Source: Aliiroseovarius halocynthiae (lineage in GTDB: Bacteria > Pseudomonadota > Alphaproteobacteria > Rhodobacterales > Rhodobacteraceae). From it: a stretch of 64,000 nt of DNA. Location: contig NZ_ML660020.1 in the NCBI RefSeq assembly GCF_007004645.1, positions 124,001 to 188,000 of the forward strand, read 5' to 3'. The notes below the pieces were generated by a model, which had not been told where the DNA came from, ran no database searches, and saw only the letters and a program-made list of their open reading frames with translations. Below, piece by piece: positions 27,650 to 36,799 of this stretch; positions within the stretch are counted from its first letter, which is position 1, and each line of letters starts with the position of its first letter. The position numbers were made by a program, and so were the translations under genes.

Positions 27650-28150
27650 ATGCCCTATGAATGGGTCCAACCCGACGGGCCAGACGCCCCCAAAGCCGAG
27701 CTTCACCTGTGGCCCTATCGGTCCCTGCCCCGGCGCGGTTTTGTGTGGATCATGGGGATGGGGTTCGGACTGATGCTGCTGCCCCTGTTAGGCGTGGTGG
27801 GAACGATGGCCCTTTGGGGGCTCCTTCCCTTCGGACTGGCCGCTTTGGGCGCGTTATGGTTCTTCATCGAAAAAAGCTATAAAGACGGCGAAATCCTTGA
27901 AGAGCTGCGCATCTGGCCAGATCACATGACACTGACCCGTCATGGCCCGCGCGGCGATCTACAGGAATGGGAGGCGAACCCATATTGGGTCACGGTTCAC
28001 CTGCATAAGAACGGCGGGCCCATCCCGGACTACGTCACGCTCAAGGGCAATGGTCGCGAGGTCGAACTGGGCGCTTTTCTGTCAGAAGAAGAACGCCCTG
28101 CCCTGCATGATGAGCTGTCGCAGCGCCTGGTCGAACTCAGATCATACTAA
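27650..28150 (+). CDS. DUF2244 integral membrane protein
   Basis: This 166-aa protein belongs by pattern to DUF2244: an N-terminal LHLWPYRSLPRRGFVW stretch, two membrane helices at about 33-75, then the cytosolic LRIWPDHMTLTRHGPRGDL...NPYWVTV block. Family members sit next to cytochrome oxidase genes in many alphaproteobacteria, and this one lies just past ctaD, so a role around the oxidase is a reasonable inference. Its stop overlaps the convergent lipoprotein gene by 4 nt. Confidence 0.85.
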   Translation: MPYEWVQPDGPDAPKAELHLWPYRSLPRRGFVWIMGMGFGLMLLPLLGVVGTMALWGLLPFGLAALGALWFFIEKSYKDGEILEELRIWPDHMTLTRHGPRGDLQEWEANPYWVTVHLHKNGGPIPDYVTLKGNGREVELGAFLSEEERPALHDELSQRLVELRSY

Positions 28151-28542
28151 AGCCCCATACGCGCTTCGTCCGGTGTGCGATAGAAAATACACTCGTACCG
28201 CGCTTCCATCGTCTGTTCGACGTTGTCCCAGTAGCTCTCCATATCTTTAAGCAATTTTGCACGCTCCTCGACATTCCTTTGATCGATCACGTCCTTAATT
28301 CGTGGAAGGAACAACGGGTAATACTCTTTGCGCTGTTGGTTCGCATACCCGTGCGCTTTTTCACCTCGCGCCCAAACTTCCTCGTCGCTGCTGCCCGGCT
28401 TGCAAAGATAGTGGAACACTTTATTTGGCTCGTTCGCTTTGAACGTTACGCGCTTGTATCCGTCATAAGGTGGAACTTTATAGGTTGGGGTTACACAAGC
28501 GGTTAGTGCAAGCCCGGCGACAACAAACAACAATTGCTTCAA
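28147..28542 (-). CDS. Putative lipoprotein
   Basis: I place the start at a TTG (28542) preceded by GGAG at 7 nt, giving a 131-aa protein with signal KQLLFVVAGLALTAC, a perfect lipobox (L-T-A-C) with Cys16. The mature part is hydrophilic, with a PPYDGYKRVTF opening and a helical C-terminal half (NVEERAKLLKDMESYW). An upstream ATG (28593) would put 17 extra residues in front of the signal. No family recognised. It converges on and overlaps the DUF2244 gene by 4 nt. Confidence 0.65.
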   Translation of the reverse strand: MKQLLFVVAGLALTACVTPTYKVPPYDGYKRVTFKANEPNKVFHYLCKPGSSDEEVWARGEKAHGYANQQRKEYYPLFLPRIKDVIDQRNVEERAKLLKDMESYWDNVEQTMEARYECIFYRTPDEARMGL

Positions 28543-28619
28543 TTTGATCTCCAATAGAAAAAGGCGCCCAAATCCAGGCGCCTCCACTATCAATAAAACT
28601 TAACGATCCACAACCCAAT

Positions 28620-29078
28620 TCAACCCAGCTTGGCCTTCACCATTGGTCCAGCTTTACCGAAATCCATCTGGCCGGTGTATTTGGATTTAAGTTCACCCAT
28701 CACTTTACCCATGTCTCGGATGCTTTCAGCCCCCACTTCTGCAATGGCTGCAATCACGGCGGCTTCGGCTTCGTCATCTGAAAGCTGTTTTGGCAGGAAA
28801 TCCTCGATCACCTTGATTTCGGACAGTTCCTTTTCGGCCAACTCCAGACGTCCACCTTCTTCATAGGCCCGTGCGCTTTCCTGTCGCTGCTTAACCATCT
28901 TGCCAAGAATCGCCAAGACATCCGCATCCGAAACTTGCGTGTCTTCGCTTTTCCCCCGCAGGGCGATGTCCTGATCCTTGATTGCGGCATTGATCAGCCG
29001 AAGCGTCGTCAGCCGCTCGGCATCCTTGTTTTTCATGGCCGTTTTCAGGGCGTCATTCACCCGGCTGCGCATGTCCAT
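28620..29078 (-). CDS. GatB/YqeY domain protein
   Basis: This 152-aa protein matches the YqeY family (MDMRSRVNDALKTAMKNKDA, LTTLRLINAAIKDQDI, RGKSEDTQVSDADVLAILGKM, RDMGKVMGELKSKYTGQMD). The domain is the tail domain of amidotransferase GatB and may bind tRNA; free-standing members have an uncertain, possibly tRNA-linked role. The start at 29078 (MDMRSRV) is preferred over 29102 because homologues begin there. It lies near carA, the usual neighbour in related genomes, although an EamA gene comes between. Confidence 0.85.
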   Translation of the reverse strand: MDMRSRVNDALKTAMKNKDAERLTTLRLINAAIKDQDIALRGKSEDTQVSDADVLAILGKMVKQRQESARAYEEGGRLELAEKELSEIKVIEDFLPKQLSDDEAEAAVIAAIAEVGAESIRDMGKVMGELKSKYTGQMDFGKAGPMVKAKLG

Positions 29079-29277
29079 GGGTCCATCCATATTCTGTGGC
29101 ATTCACGAAGACCGATCTTTACCCAAAACCGAGATGTCAATCAACAGCTCTGTTAGACGCTAACAATGTAAGGCCATCGGACGTGAGACTCCGGTCGTCA
29201 AACGCAGTATGGAATGCTCGACCAGAACAAGCCTTGCTAACCCGCGATAACTCTCCAAGTGGAAGCAACCCTGAAAT

Positions 29278-30147
29278 TCATAGTCGCCTTGGCATCAATG
29301 CAACTGCCACTGCTGCAACGATGATCATGATCATCCCCGCCCATCCCATAAGATGTGGCAAAGTAGCAAATAGCAAGAAGTCGAACGTCAGCGCCCAAAT
29401 GAGACCCGTATAGTCGTATGGCGCGAGCATACTGACCCGAGTACGGGCCACAGCTTCGCTTGATGCAATATGCCCTGCACCGCCCAATAAACCTGCAAGC
29501 GCCAACCAGCGCATTTCGGTCCAGTTCAACTCGGACCAACCAAATAGCAACGTTGACAGGCCAACGCATGCAGAAATGATCGCAAAGGAAAATGCGATCG
29601 CCGACGCGCTTTCAGTATGGGTCATTTTCTTGATGTGGACCCGCACAAACGCCATAGTCAATGCATAACCAAGGGCTGCAGAAACGCCAATCCACATGCG
29701 TTCTTCGGGGGCCTCCAGCGCGTCCCAAAGCACGAAGAGAACACCAACAAAACCAATGGTAACCCAGATGTACAAAGACTTGGGCGGATCTTCCTTGAGA
29801 AGAAATGCCGCCAAAGGCACGGTCAATACCGGCGCAAGATACGCAATGGCCTGTACATTGGCGACCGGGAGGTAGGCCAAGGATACGAAGGACAGAAACA
29901 TAGAGAATGCCCCAAAAAGGCCGCGCGTAACGTGAAGCCCCAAGCGTTTGGGTACAACGCCGTGTGGGAAAGCCCCAATCAGCCAAACATAAAGAGTGAT
30001 CGGAATAAGGGCCGTGATCGAGCGCCAGAACATGATCTGGCCCACGGGAACGGTCTGAGCCGCGGTGTGTACAGCCGCCGACATCGCCGTCATCAGAAAG
30101 ACCGATAACACACGTAGAGTAATTCCTGAAAAGTGGCTCTGCTCCAT
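29278..30147 (-). CDS. EamA/DMT-family transporter
   Basis: A 289-aa inner-membrane protein with ten predicted helices in two five-helix repeats of the drug/metabolite transporter superfamily. Repeat wording includes LAYLPVANVQAIAYLAPVLTVPLAAFLLKE in the first half and a matching ALTFDFLLFATLPHLMGWAGM in the second. Such proteins export amino acids or small metabolites; the substrate is not evident. It is transcribed away from carA. Confidence 0.85.
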   Translation of the reverse strand: MEQSHFSGITLRVLSVFLMTAMSAAVHTAAQTVPVGQIMFWRSITALIPITLYVWLIGAFPHGVVPKRLGLHVTRGLFGAFSMFLSFVSLAYLPVANVQAIAYLAPVLTVPLAAFLLKEDPPKSLYIWVTIGFVGVLFVLWDALEAPEERMWIGVSAALGYALTMAFVRVHIKKMTHTESASAIAFSFAIISACVGLSTLLFGWSELNWTEMRWLALAGLLGGAGHIASSEAVARTRVSMLAPYDYTGLIWALTFDFLLFATLPHLMGWAGMIMIIVAAVAVALMPRRL

Positions 30148-30504
30148 CTATACTAATCCCTTGAACAGCCACATGTTAGCGCTACCATAATCATTGTTAC
30201 CGTTTTGTGTCGCTGGATACTTTTAGCCAAAGAATTACTCTTTATTGGCCCGACCTCTGTCGGGTGGGCCAGTTAACGAGTGTGATGGACAAAGGCCCAC
30301 TCGGCTTTCACAGTATTTAGCGTGAAACACCGCAGCCAATGGGGCGGCCAATATATCAAGACCTACAATCGCAGCATTACCGCCGATCAATGCATCAATC
30401 AGAGTGGTTAACTGATGCGTCGTGAAAATCAGTACATTGCAGCCCTTGACCCGCCCCGGCCGCGACACTAGGTTCGCGCCAATTTGTCGATCGGGAGTCG
30501 CCCA
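30148..30504. other. Intergenic region upstream of carA
   Basis: 357 bases between two divergent genes. It must carry the promoters of both, and holds a short hairpin (CCCGAC/GTCGGG around 30252). The minus-strand frame from carA into this region is open but has no codon or start support. No known leader RNA is recognised. Confidence 0.4.
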
Positions 30505-31683
30505 ATGTCCGCTGCCACCGCCCTTTCTCAGGAAAATGCCAAACCCACCGCCTGTCTTGCCCTTGCTGACGGCACGATCTTCTACGGTCACGGGTTCGGA
30601 GCCACCGGCATCACCACCGCCGAGCTGTGCTTCAACACCGCCATGACCGGATATCAGGAAATCATGACCGATCCGTCCTATGCCGGGCAGGTTGTGACCT
30701 TCACCTTCCCTCATGTCGGAAATGTCGGCGTGAACCCGGAAGATGATGAAACCACCGACCCGGTTGCCGCCGGGATGATCGTGAAGTGGGATCCGACCGA
30801 GCCGTCGAACTGGCGTTCGACCGAACGACTGGTCGACTGGCTGGCCAAGACCGGCCGCATCGGGATCGGAGGCGTAGATACACGCCGCCTGACCCGCGCC
30901 ATCCGCCACCAAGGTGCTCCGCACGTTGCAATTGCCCATGACCCGGACGGCAATTTCGACATCGAAGCCCTGATTTCCGAAGCCCGCGGGTTCTCGGGTC
31001 TTGAGGGGTTGGATCTGGCCAAGGAAGTCACTTGCGCCCAAAGCTATAAGTGGAACGAGATGCGATGGGCATGGCCGGATGGCTATCCCAAGCAGGAAAA
31101 CCCGCGCCACAAGGTCGTCGCGCTGGACTTTGGCGCCAAGCGCAACATCCTGCGCTGTCTGGCGTCGGCTGGCTGCGATGTCACCGTCCTGCCCGCCACT
31201 GCAACGGCAGAAGAGGTTCTGGCCCAAAATCCCGACGGCGTATTCCTGTCGAACGGCCCCGGCGACCCGGCTGCCACTGGCGAATATGCCGTACCAATGA
31301 TCAAGACCATTCTGGGCACGACCGACCTGCCCGTCTTTGGCATTTGTCTGGGCCACCAGATGCTGGCGCTTGCCCTTGGCGCACGCACGATCAAGATGAA
31401 CCACGGCCACCACGGTGCTAACCACCCGGTCAAGGACAACGACACTGGCAAGGTCGAGATCACATCGATGAACCACGGCTTTGCGGTCGACACGGCCAGC
31501 CTGCCAGAAGGTGTGATCGAGACGCACGTGTCGCTGTTTGACGGCTCGAACTGCGGGATCCGTATGGAAACCCGCCCTGTCTTCTCGGTTCAGTATCACC
31601 CCGAAGCAAGCCCGGGGCCGATGGACAGCTATTACTTGTTCGAGCGGTTCTCGGATGCGATGGACGCCCGCGCGGGCGCGTGA
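30505..31683 (+). CDS. carA: Carbamoyl-phosphate synthase small subunit
   Basis: This 392-aa glutamine amidotransferase subunit releases ammonia from glutamine for the CarB subunit, making carbamoyl phosphate for arginine and pyrimidine synthesis. It shows the N-terminal CarA region (GTIFYGHGFGATGITTAELC, then MTGYQEIMTDPSYAGQ) and the class I GATase triad: Cys in FGICLGHQMLALALGA, His in QYHPEASPGP and the nearby glutamate. The start at 30505 has GGGAG 7 nt upstream; 30484 is too early. carB is not in the window. Confidence 0.97.
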   Translation: MSAATALSQENAKPTACLALADGTIFYGHGFGATGITTAELCFNTAMTGYQEIMTDPSYAGQVVTFTFPHVGNVGVNPEDDETTDPVAAGMIVKWDPTEPSNWRSTERLVDWLAKTGRIGIGGVDTRRLTRAIRHQGAPHVAIAHDPDGNFDIEALISEARGFSGLEGLDLAKEVTCAQSYKWNEMRWAWPDGYPKQENPRHKVVALDFGAKRNILRCLASAGCDVTVLPATATAEEVLAQNPDGVFLSNGPGDPAATGEYAVPMIKTILGTTDLPVFGICLGHQMLALALGARTIKMNHGHHGANHPVKDNDTGKVEITSMNHGFAVDTASLPEGVIETHVSLFDGSNCGIRMETRPVFSVQYHPEASPGPMDSYYLFERFSDAMDARAGA

Positions 31684-31816
31684 AGGGCAGCGTGGCCTGC
31701 AGGACGCGCGAACTTATATAAAATTGCACTTTTTACACATGATGGCGGGTTGGTTAACCCGCCATTAACCATTCTGGACCCAAGCTCGTCGGGTCTGACA
31801 GCCTAACGAGCATAAA

Positions 31817-33823
31817 ATGCCATCCTCAAAATTGCGTATCGTCCATTCGAATGATGCGGTTTCGGTTCAGGCAGGGATCGAAGAAGCACGTGCATTCGGA
31901 TCGCACAGGGCCCGCCCGGCCACCCCAGTGCAGCCTTCTAACGCGCCTGCGCGACGTAAACCGCTGGGTCAGCTTCTTGTGGAAATGGGCGCTTTATCTC
32001 CCGAAAACCTAGCCATGGCCGTGGCCTTGATGGCACGCGAAGATGCCCGTTTTGGCGATATTTTGCTGTCCAACGGATGGATCAGGAAGCCCGATCTTTA
32101 TGCAGCGCTGGCCCTTCAATACAATTGCGATATTGCCGACCTGGCTACCCAACACCCAGACGTGCGTCTGATCGACCAAATCGGGGCTGAATTTTGCATC
32201 CAGAATGGCATCGTTCCCTGGAAACGCGCCGGGGCTGCGACCATTGTAATCTGTGCGCGACCCGATCAGTTTGAGAGCCTTTCAAAGTCATTCCCTGCCA
32301 CGTGGGGTGAATGTTATCTGGCGATCGCACCCGAGGAAGACATCCATTCGGCTTTGATAAACCTGCGCCATCGCAGCCTTGCACAACGCGCCGAAAGCCG
32401 GGTGGCCGAAGAAGACAGCTGCCGCAACTGGCGACAAGCTGCGGTGATGCGGTATGGGCTGGCCGTCATTGCTGCACTCAGCGCAGTGTTCATCGTGTCC
32501 AGCTTTGCAGGCTTTGCAGTCTTGGTCGGCTGGGCGGTGCTGACTTTGATTCTGAACTCGTCCTTGAAAGCCATCGCAGCCTGGCAATTCTGGCGCCGCA
32601 AACACGACCCTGAAGCCACATTCGTTACAGCGCGATCAACGCAGGGGTTCTTGAAACTGCCGACTGTCTCGATCCTTGTCCCGCTCTATAAGGAACGCGA
32701 GATCGCCGGTCGCTTGGTGAAGCGGCTGGAACGTCTGTCATACCCGCGCGAGCTTCTGGACATTTGTCTGGTGGTGGAAGAGGACGACGCACTAACACAG
32801 CAGACGCTTGCGCACTCTGACCTGCCACGCTGGATGCGCCAGATCGTTGTGCCCCGTGGCATGGTCAAGACCAAGCCACGCGCGATGAACTTCGCATTGG
32901 ACTTCTGCAAGGGCTCGATCATCGGTGTATATGACGCCGAAGATGCCCCTGACCCGGATCAAATCCACAAAGTCGTTCGCCGGTTTTCTGAACGCGGGCC
33001 TGATGTGGCTTGCTTGCAGGGGAAACTGGATTTCTACAACGCCCGCACAAATTGGCTAAGCCGTTGTTTCACCGTGGAATACGCCACATGGTGGGGTCTT
33101 GTTCTGCCGGGCGTCGAGCGGATGGGGTTTGCCATCCCACTGGGTGGCACCACGCTGTTTTTCCGCCGTGCCGCCCTTGAGCAACTGGGTGGCTGGGACG
33201 CCCATAACGTGACCGAGGACGCGGATCTTGGCATTCGTCTAGCCCGGCGCGGATATCGGACCGAGTTGATCGACACCGTGACCGAGGAAGAAGCCAATTG
33301 TCGTGTCTGGCCGTGGATCAAACAGCGTTCGCGCTGGATCAAGGGCTATGCGATGACCTATGGCGTCCACATGCGCAACCCGCGCCAGCTGCGCAAAGAG
33401 CTTGGCTGGTGGAAGTTCGCAGGCTTTCAGATCCTGTTTCTGGGCGCGCTGTCCCAATTCCTTCTGGCCCCAATCCTGTGGACCTTCTGGGCCTTCCCAC
33501 TGGGCCTGCCCCACCCGCTGCGCGGGGTCGCGCCGCACAATCTTCTGGTCGTCTTGGGAACGGTTTTCATGGCAGCCGAACTGCTGACAATCACAGTCGG
33601 CGTGCAGGCGGTCAGCAACACGAAGCATCGGTGGCTAAGATACTGGGTCCCAACCCTGCACTTCTACTATCCGCTGGCGTCACTGGCCGCGATGAAAGGG
33701 TTTTTCGAAATCATGACCAAGCCCTTCTACTGGGACAAGACCCAGCACGGAAAGTTCGATCAGCAACCAGCCACCAAGCCGCCCGAGGTCGAGATCACTC
33801 TGACAGCGACGAATCCAGCTTGA
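31817..33823 (+). CDS. MshEN-domain/family 2 glycosyltransferase fusion
   Basis: This 668-aa protein joins an N-terminal type II secretion ATPase-like MshEN domain (about residues 45-200, GQLLVEMGALSPENLAMAVAL, FGDILLSNGWIRKPDLYAAL, VPWKRAG) to a processive GT2 enzyme. Two membrane helices follow at about 212-260. The GT core has VPLYKEREIAGRLVKRL, the nucleotide Asp pair in YDAEDAPDPDQ, the acceptor region TEDADLGIRLARRGY and the QRSRWIKG motif of processive synthases. Three or more C-terminal helices close it. MshEN domains in other proteins bind c-di-GMP, so allosteric control by that messenger is a fair inference. The product polysaccharide or glycolipid is not known. Confidence 0.85.
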   Translation: MPSSKLRIVHSNDAVSVQAGIEEARAFGSHRARPATPVQPSNAPARRKPLGQLLVEMGALSPENLAMAVALMAREDARFGDILLSNGWIRKPDLYAALALQYNCDIADLATQHPDVRLIDQIGAEFCIQNGIVPWKRAGAATIVICARPDQFESLSKSFPATWGECYLAIAPEEDIHSALINLRHRSLAQRAESRVAEEDSCRNWRQAAVMRYGLAVIAALSAVFIVSSFAGFAVLVGWAVLTLILNSSLKAIAAWQFWRRKHDPEATFVTARSTQGFLKLPTVSILVPLYKEREIAGRLVKRLERLSYPRELLDICLVVEEDDALTQQTLAHSDLPRWMRQIVVPRGMVKTKPRAMNFALDFCKGSIIGVYDAEDAPDPDQIHKVVRRFSERGPDVACLQGKLDFYNARTNWLSRCFTVEYATWWGLVLPGVERMGFAIPLGGTTLFFRRAALEQLGGWDAHNVTEDADLGIRLARRGYRTELIDTVTEEEANCRVWPWIKQRSRWIKGYAMTYGVHMRNPRQLRKELGWWKFAGFQILFLGALSQFLLAPILWTFWAFPLGLPHPLRGVAPHNLLVVLGTVFMAAELLTITVGVQAVSNTKHRWLRYWVPTLHFYYPLASLAAMKGFFEIMTKPFYWDKTQHGKFDQQPATKPPEVEITLTATNPA

Positions 33824-34442
33824 TCCGTGTCTCGAACGCAAGCGAAATGTGTTTGCGCAAAGCGTCACGCGCAGCATCCTGATCGCGGGCCTCAATTGCC
33901 GTCACAATGGCATCATGTTCGGAAATTGCATCCTCGCTGCGCCCTTCGGCGGCCAGAGATGTTGTTGCCAACAAAGCCATCGAGCGATGCACCAGATCCA
34001 GCTGCTGCACCAGATAGCGGTTATGGGATGCAAGATGCAGCTGCTTGTGAAACCGTCGGTTGGCGCGGGCCAGCGCGGCTGGGTTGTCCAACAAAAGCCG
34101 GTCTTCCTCGACCATTTCACGCAGAACGCGAATTTCTTCTGGGGCAGCGTGCTGTGCAGCCAGTGATGCTGCCAACCCCTCAAGTTCGGACCGCACGACG
34201 TAAAGTTCCGCCAACTGGTTGTGATCCAAAGACGCCACAATCAGGCTGCGACCGTCACGGGTCAGAAGCGACTGAGTTTCCAGACGCTGCAACGCTTCGC
34301 GGATCGGCGTGCGTGAAACACCAAACCGTTCCGCCAGTTCGTTCTCGACCAAACGATCGCCGGGTTTATAGGTCCCCGTATCAATCGCTTCGAGGATCAT
34401 CTCGTACGCGTCGCGCTGCCCTTGTTTACCCTCAGCCAACAT
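33795..34442 (-). CDS. GntR-family regulator (FadR-like)
   Basis: This 215-aa protein has an N-terminal winged helix of the GntR type (LVENELAERFGVSRTPIREALQRLETQSLL) and a C-terminal helical FCD effector domain (ELYVVRSELEGLAASLAAQHA). The regulator is likely a repressor of a nearby or distant metabolic gene set; its target is not evident. Its end overlaps the end of the convergent glycosyltransferase gene by 29 nt. The HAD gene is divergent to it, 146 bp away. Confidence 0.88.
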   Translation of the reverse strand: MLAEGKQGQRDAYEMILEAIDTGTYKPGDRLVENELAERFGVSRTPIREALQRLETQSLLTRDGRSLIVASLDHNQLAELYVVRSELEGLAASLAAQHAAPEEIRVLREMVEEDRLLLDNPAALARANRRFHKQLHLASHNRYLVQQLDLVHRSMALLATTSLAAEGRSEDAISEHDAIVTAIEARDQDAARDALRKHISLAFETRIKLDSSLSE

Positions 34443-34588
34443 CTATTCCTTCCCGGCCCGTCTTGATCCGCACAGATAAGCACGCCGCCCCGCCCATGGC
34501 AAACACAACCACGTGTCGCGTCGTCGCATGGGGCACTTTCGTTGAATAAGACCTTTAACCTGCCATCACGGCGGACTACCTTCAGCGC

Positions 34589-35236
34589 ATGATCGCAGAT
34601 CTTTTTTCACATGTCAGTCACTGGGTGTTCGACTTGGACAACACGCTGTATCCCCCGCGGGTTCGGCTGTTTGACCAGATCGAAGTGCGCATGACCAACT
34701 GGGTCATGAATGAACTTGGCGTTGATCGTGCCGAGGCTGATCGCCTGCGGCAAACCTACTGGCGCGAACACGGCACGACGCTGGCCGGCTTGATGCGCGA
34801 ACATGATGTGGATCCCGGCCCCTATCTGCACGACGTGCACGACATTTCCTTTGATGCGCTCGAGCCTGACCACGATCTGGCCAGCCACATCACCAACCTG
34901 CCGGGGCGCAAAATCGTCTATACCAACGGCTCTGCCCCTTATGCCGAACAGGTTCTTTCTGGGCGCGGATTGTCGGGGCTTTTTGATGCGGTTTACGGTG
35001 TCGAACACGCGGATTTTCATCCAAAACCCGACCGCGCCGCATTTGAGGCCGTCTTCGCCCGAGACGGCGTGAAACCCGATGTCGCGGCCATGTTCGAAGA
35101 CGACCCCCGCAATTTGGCGGTGCCGCACGAACTGGGTATGAAAACCGTTCATGTCGCACCGGCGCCGGAACCGGCGGATCACATTCACCACCACACGGAT
35201 GACCTGACTGCGTTTTTGAAGCAGTTGGTAAGATAG
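34589..35236 (+). CDS. HAD-family pyrimidine 5'-nucleotidase
   Basis: This 215-aa phosphatase has HAD motif I FDLDNTLYP with the nucleophile Asp, motif II YTNGSAPYA, Lys in HPKPDRAAFEAVF and motif III MFEDDPRNL. It is of the group annotated as pyrimidine 5'-nucleotidase (SDT1-like), which hydrolyses UMP/CMP or related phosphates. The 3' end is followed after 14 nt by the UbiH-like gene, so they may be co-transcribed. Confidence 0.87.
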   Translation: MIADLFSHVSHWVFDLDNTLYPPRVRLFDQIEVRMTNWVMNELGVDRAEADRLRQTYWREHGTTLAGLMREHDVDPGPYLHDVHDISFDALEPDHDLASHITNLPGRKIVYTNGSAPYAEQVLSGRGLSGLFDAVYGVEHADFHPKPDRAAFEAVFARDGVKPDVAAMFEDDPRNLAVPHELGMKTVHVAPAPEPADHIHHHTDDLTAFLKQLVR

Positions 35237-35250
35237 CCGAAGGACACGCC

Positions 35251-36450
35251 ATGACCGAACATCGTGCTGACATCTTCATTTCTGGCGGCGGGATCGCCGG
35301 TCAGGTCACGGCAGCGGGCTTTGCCGCCGCCAGGTTCAGCGTGGTCATGGCCGACCCCTTCGTGCCCGTCACCACAGCAAATGAAGAAAAATCCGACCTT
35401 CGATCGACCGCTTTCCTGCGCCCAGCACGTCAGCTTTTCGACCGCGTGGGCCTGTGGCCGCGTTTGAAAGATCACGCCAAGCCGCTTGATCAACTGGCGG
35501 TCATCGACACGACCGGCTGGCCACCCGAAATTCGGGATCGTCGCGTATTTCGCTCGGACGATATGGGCGACGATCCCTTTGGTTGGAATCTGATGAACTG
35601 GGTCGTCCGGCGCGAGATCTGGACATATCTGCAAGAGCAACCTCTGATCACGCCTCTTTACGGCACGGGCTTTCGTTCGATCGTCCAACGCACAGACGAG
35701 ATCATTGTCACGCTGACCAATGGCGACCGCGTTCGCGCCCGCATGGGAATTGCAGCGGATGGCAAGTTTTCCCCCCTGCGTGAGACGGCGGGGATCACCG
35801 TGTCCACCACGCGCTATGGGCAGAAATCACTGGCCTTCACCGTCACGCATGACCTGCCGCATGGCAACATCTCGACCGAGATTTATAACGAAGGCGGACC
35901 ATTCACCATTGTGCCCCTGCCCGACATGGGCGGCAAACATGCCTCGGCGATCGTGTGGATGAACCAAGGTCCACGTGCGGTCGAATTGATGAATATGGAC
36001 GTGCCAGAATTCGAAGACGTGATGTTCCAACGATCAACCGGGCTGTTGGGGCGGATGCATCTTCAGGGCAATCGCTCGGTCTGGCCGATCATCACGCAGA
36101 CGGCAGACCAGCTGACCTCGGGTCGCGTGGCCGTGGTCGCCGAGGCCGCCCACGCGCTCCCCCCCATCGGGGCGCAGGGGCTGAACACCTCGCTGAACGA
36201 CGTGATCGCCCTGCTGGAACTGGCCGAGGCAACTCCAAACGCCCTTGGTGATCCCGCGATGATGAAGGCCTATGACGCGGCACGCGGCCCCGACATCGCA
36301 CGTCGCGCCCGTGCCATCGACCTGTTCAACCGCGTCACGCGCTCGGGCGATGGCGTGATGCAAACCGTGCGGCTTCTGGGCTTGAAAGCGGTGCATGATG
36401 TGGGGCCCATGCGCAAGCGCGTGATGCGTGCAGGGCTTGGCCCAAACTGA
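35251..36450 (+). CDS. UbiH/UbiF/COQ6-family FAD-dependent monooxygenase
   Basis: This 399-aa flavoprotein has the N-terminal FAD site ISGGGIAGQVTAAGF and the C-terminal motif VVAEAAHALPPIGAQGLNTSLNDV, the counterpart of GDAAH...AGQGLN in ubiquinone hydroxylases (the usual Gly-Asp before Ala-Ala-His reads Ala-Glu here). Such proteins hydroxylate the aromatic ring in ubiquinone synthesis, but some Rhodobacteraceae carry several, and the position-specific role (UbiH, UbiF or UbiI) is not resolved. Confidence 0.85.
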   Translation: MTEHRADIFISGGGIAGQVTAAGFAAARFSVVMADPFVPVTTANEEKSDLRSTAFLRPARQLFDRVGLWPRLKDHAKPLDQLAVIDTTGWPPEIRDRRVFRSDDMGDDPFGWNLMNWVVRREIWTYLQEQPLITPLYGTGFRSIVQRTDEIIVTLTNGDRVRARMGIAADGKFSPLRETAGITVSTTRYGQKSLAFTVTHDLPHGNISTEIYNEGGPFTIVPLPDMGGKHASAIVWMNQGPRAVELMNMDVPEFEDVMFQRSTGLLGRMHLQGNRSVWPIITQTADQLTSGRVAVVAEAAHALPPIGAQGLNTSLNDVIALLELAEATPNALGDPAMMKAYDAARGPDIARRARAIDLFNRVTRSGDGVMQTVRLLGLKAVHDVGPMRKRVMRAGLGPN

Positions 36451-36547
36451 CCTGCCTGCGGCACGCCGCCACATGACTGGATTGTCGCATTCCCTTCCTG
36501 AACACATGCAGGATACGCATCGCGAAACGTGAACAGGAGACATCAAC

Positions 36548-36748
36548 ATGGCCACTGAACTGACAGCCGAACAGAAAGCAAAAGACGCGCGCGCCGAGAA
36601 GGTCGCGTGGCTGATCATCGTCGCGATCATCGCAACCCTTGGCGGTGGATTTCTAGCCTTGGGACTGGCCGGAGTGGGTTTGGTCGCCGTGGGTATGGTG
36701 CCCGTTATTTATCTGCTTTTGATCATCATGGCAGGCGGCAAGGGGTAA
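36548..36748 (+). CDS. Small two-helix membrane protein
   Basis: This 66-residue protein has a charged start (LTAEQKAKDARAEKVAWL) and two helices (about 20-40 and 43-62, VAWLIIVAIIATLGGGFLAL; VGLVAVGMVPVIYLLLIIMAG) ending in Gly-Gly-Lys-Gly. A good AGGAG precedes its ATG. It is a short hydrophobic protein with no known family, probably membrane embedded. A strong bidirectional-type terminator follows it. Confidence 0.7.
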   Translation: MATELTAEQKAKDARAEKVAWLIIVAIIATLGGGFLALGLAGVGLVAVGMVPVIYLLLIIMAGGKG

Positions 36749-36766
36749 ACCCGGCTTCCAATTTGA

Positions 36767-36795
36767 AAACGGCGCATCACAGGGATGCGCCGTTT
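36767..36795 (+). terminator. Terminator between small membrane protein and class V aminotransferase
   Basis: Perfect 12-bp arms AAACGGCGCATC and GATGCGCCGTTT around a 5-nt loop (acagg). The flanks are A-rich on one side and T-rich on the other, so it can end transcription of both convergent genes. Confidence 0.85.
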
Positions 36796-36799
36796 GTCT

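Noticed and set aside
30235-31599. 454-codon minus-strand open frame opposite carA
   Set aside because: It is the antisense of a highly conserved carA; the GC-rich third positions keep the opposite strand open. No start signal and no family resemblance.
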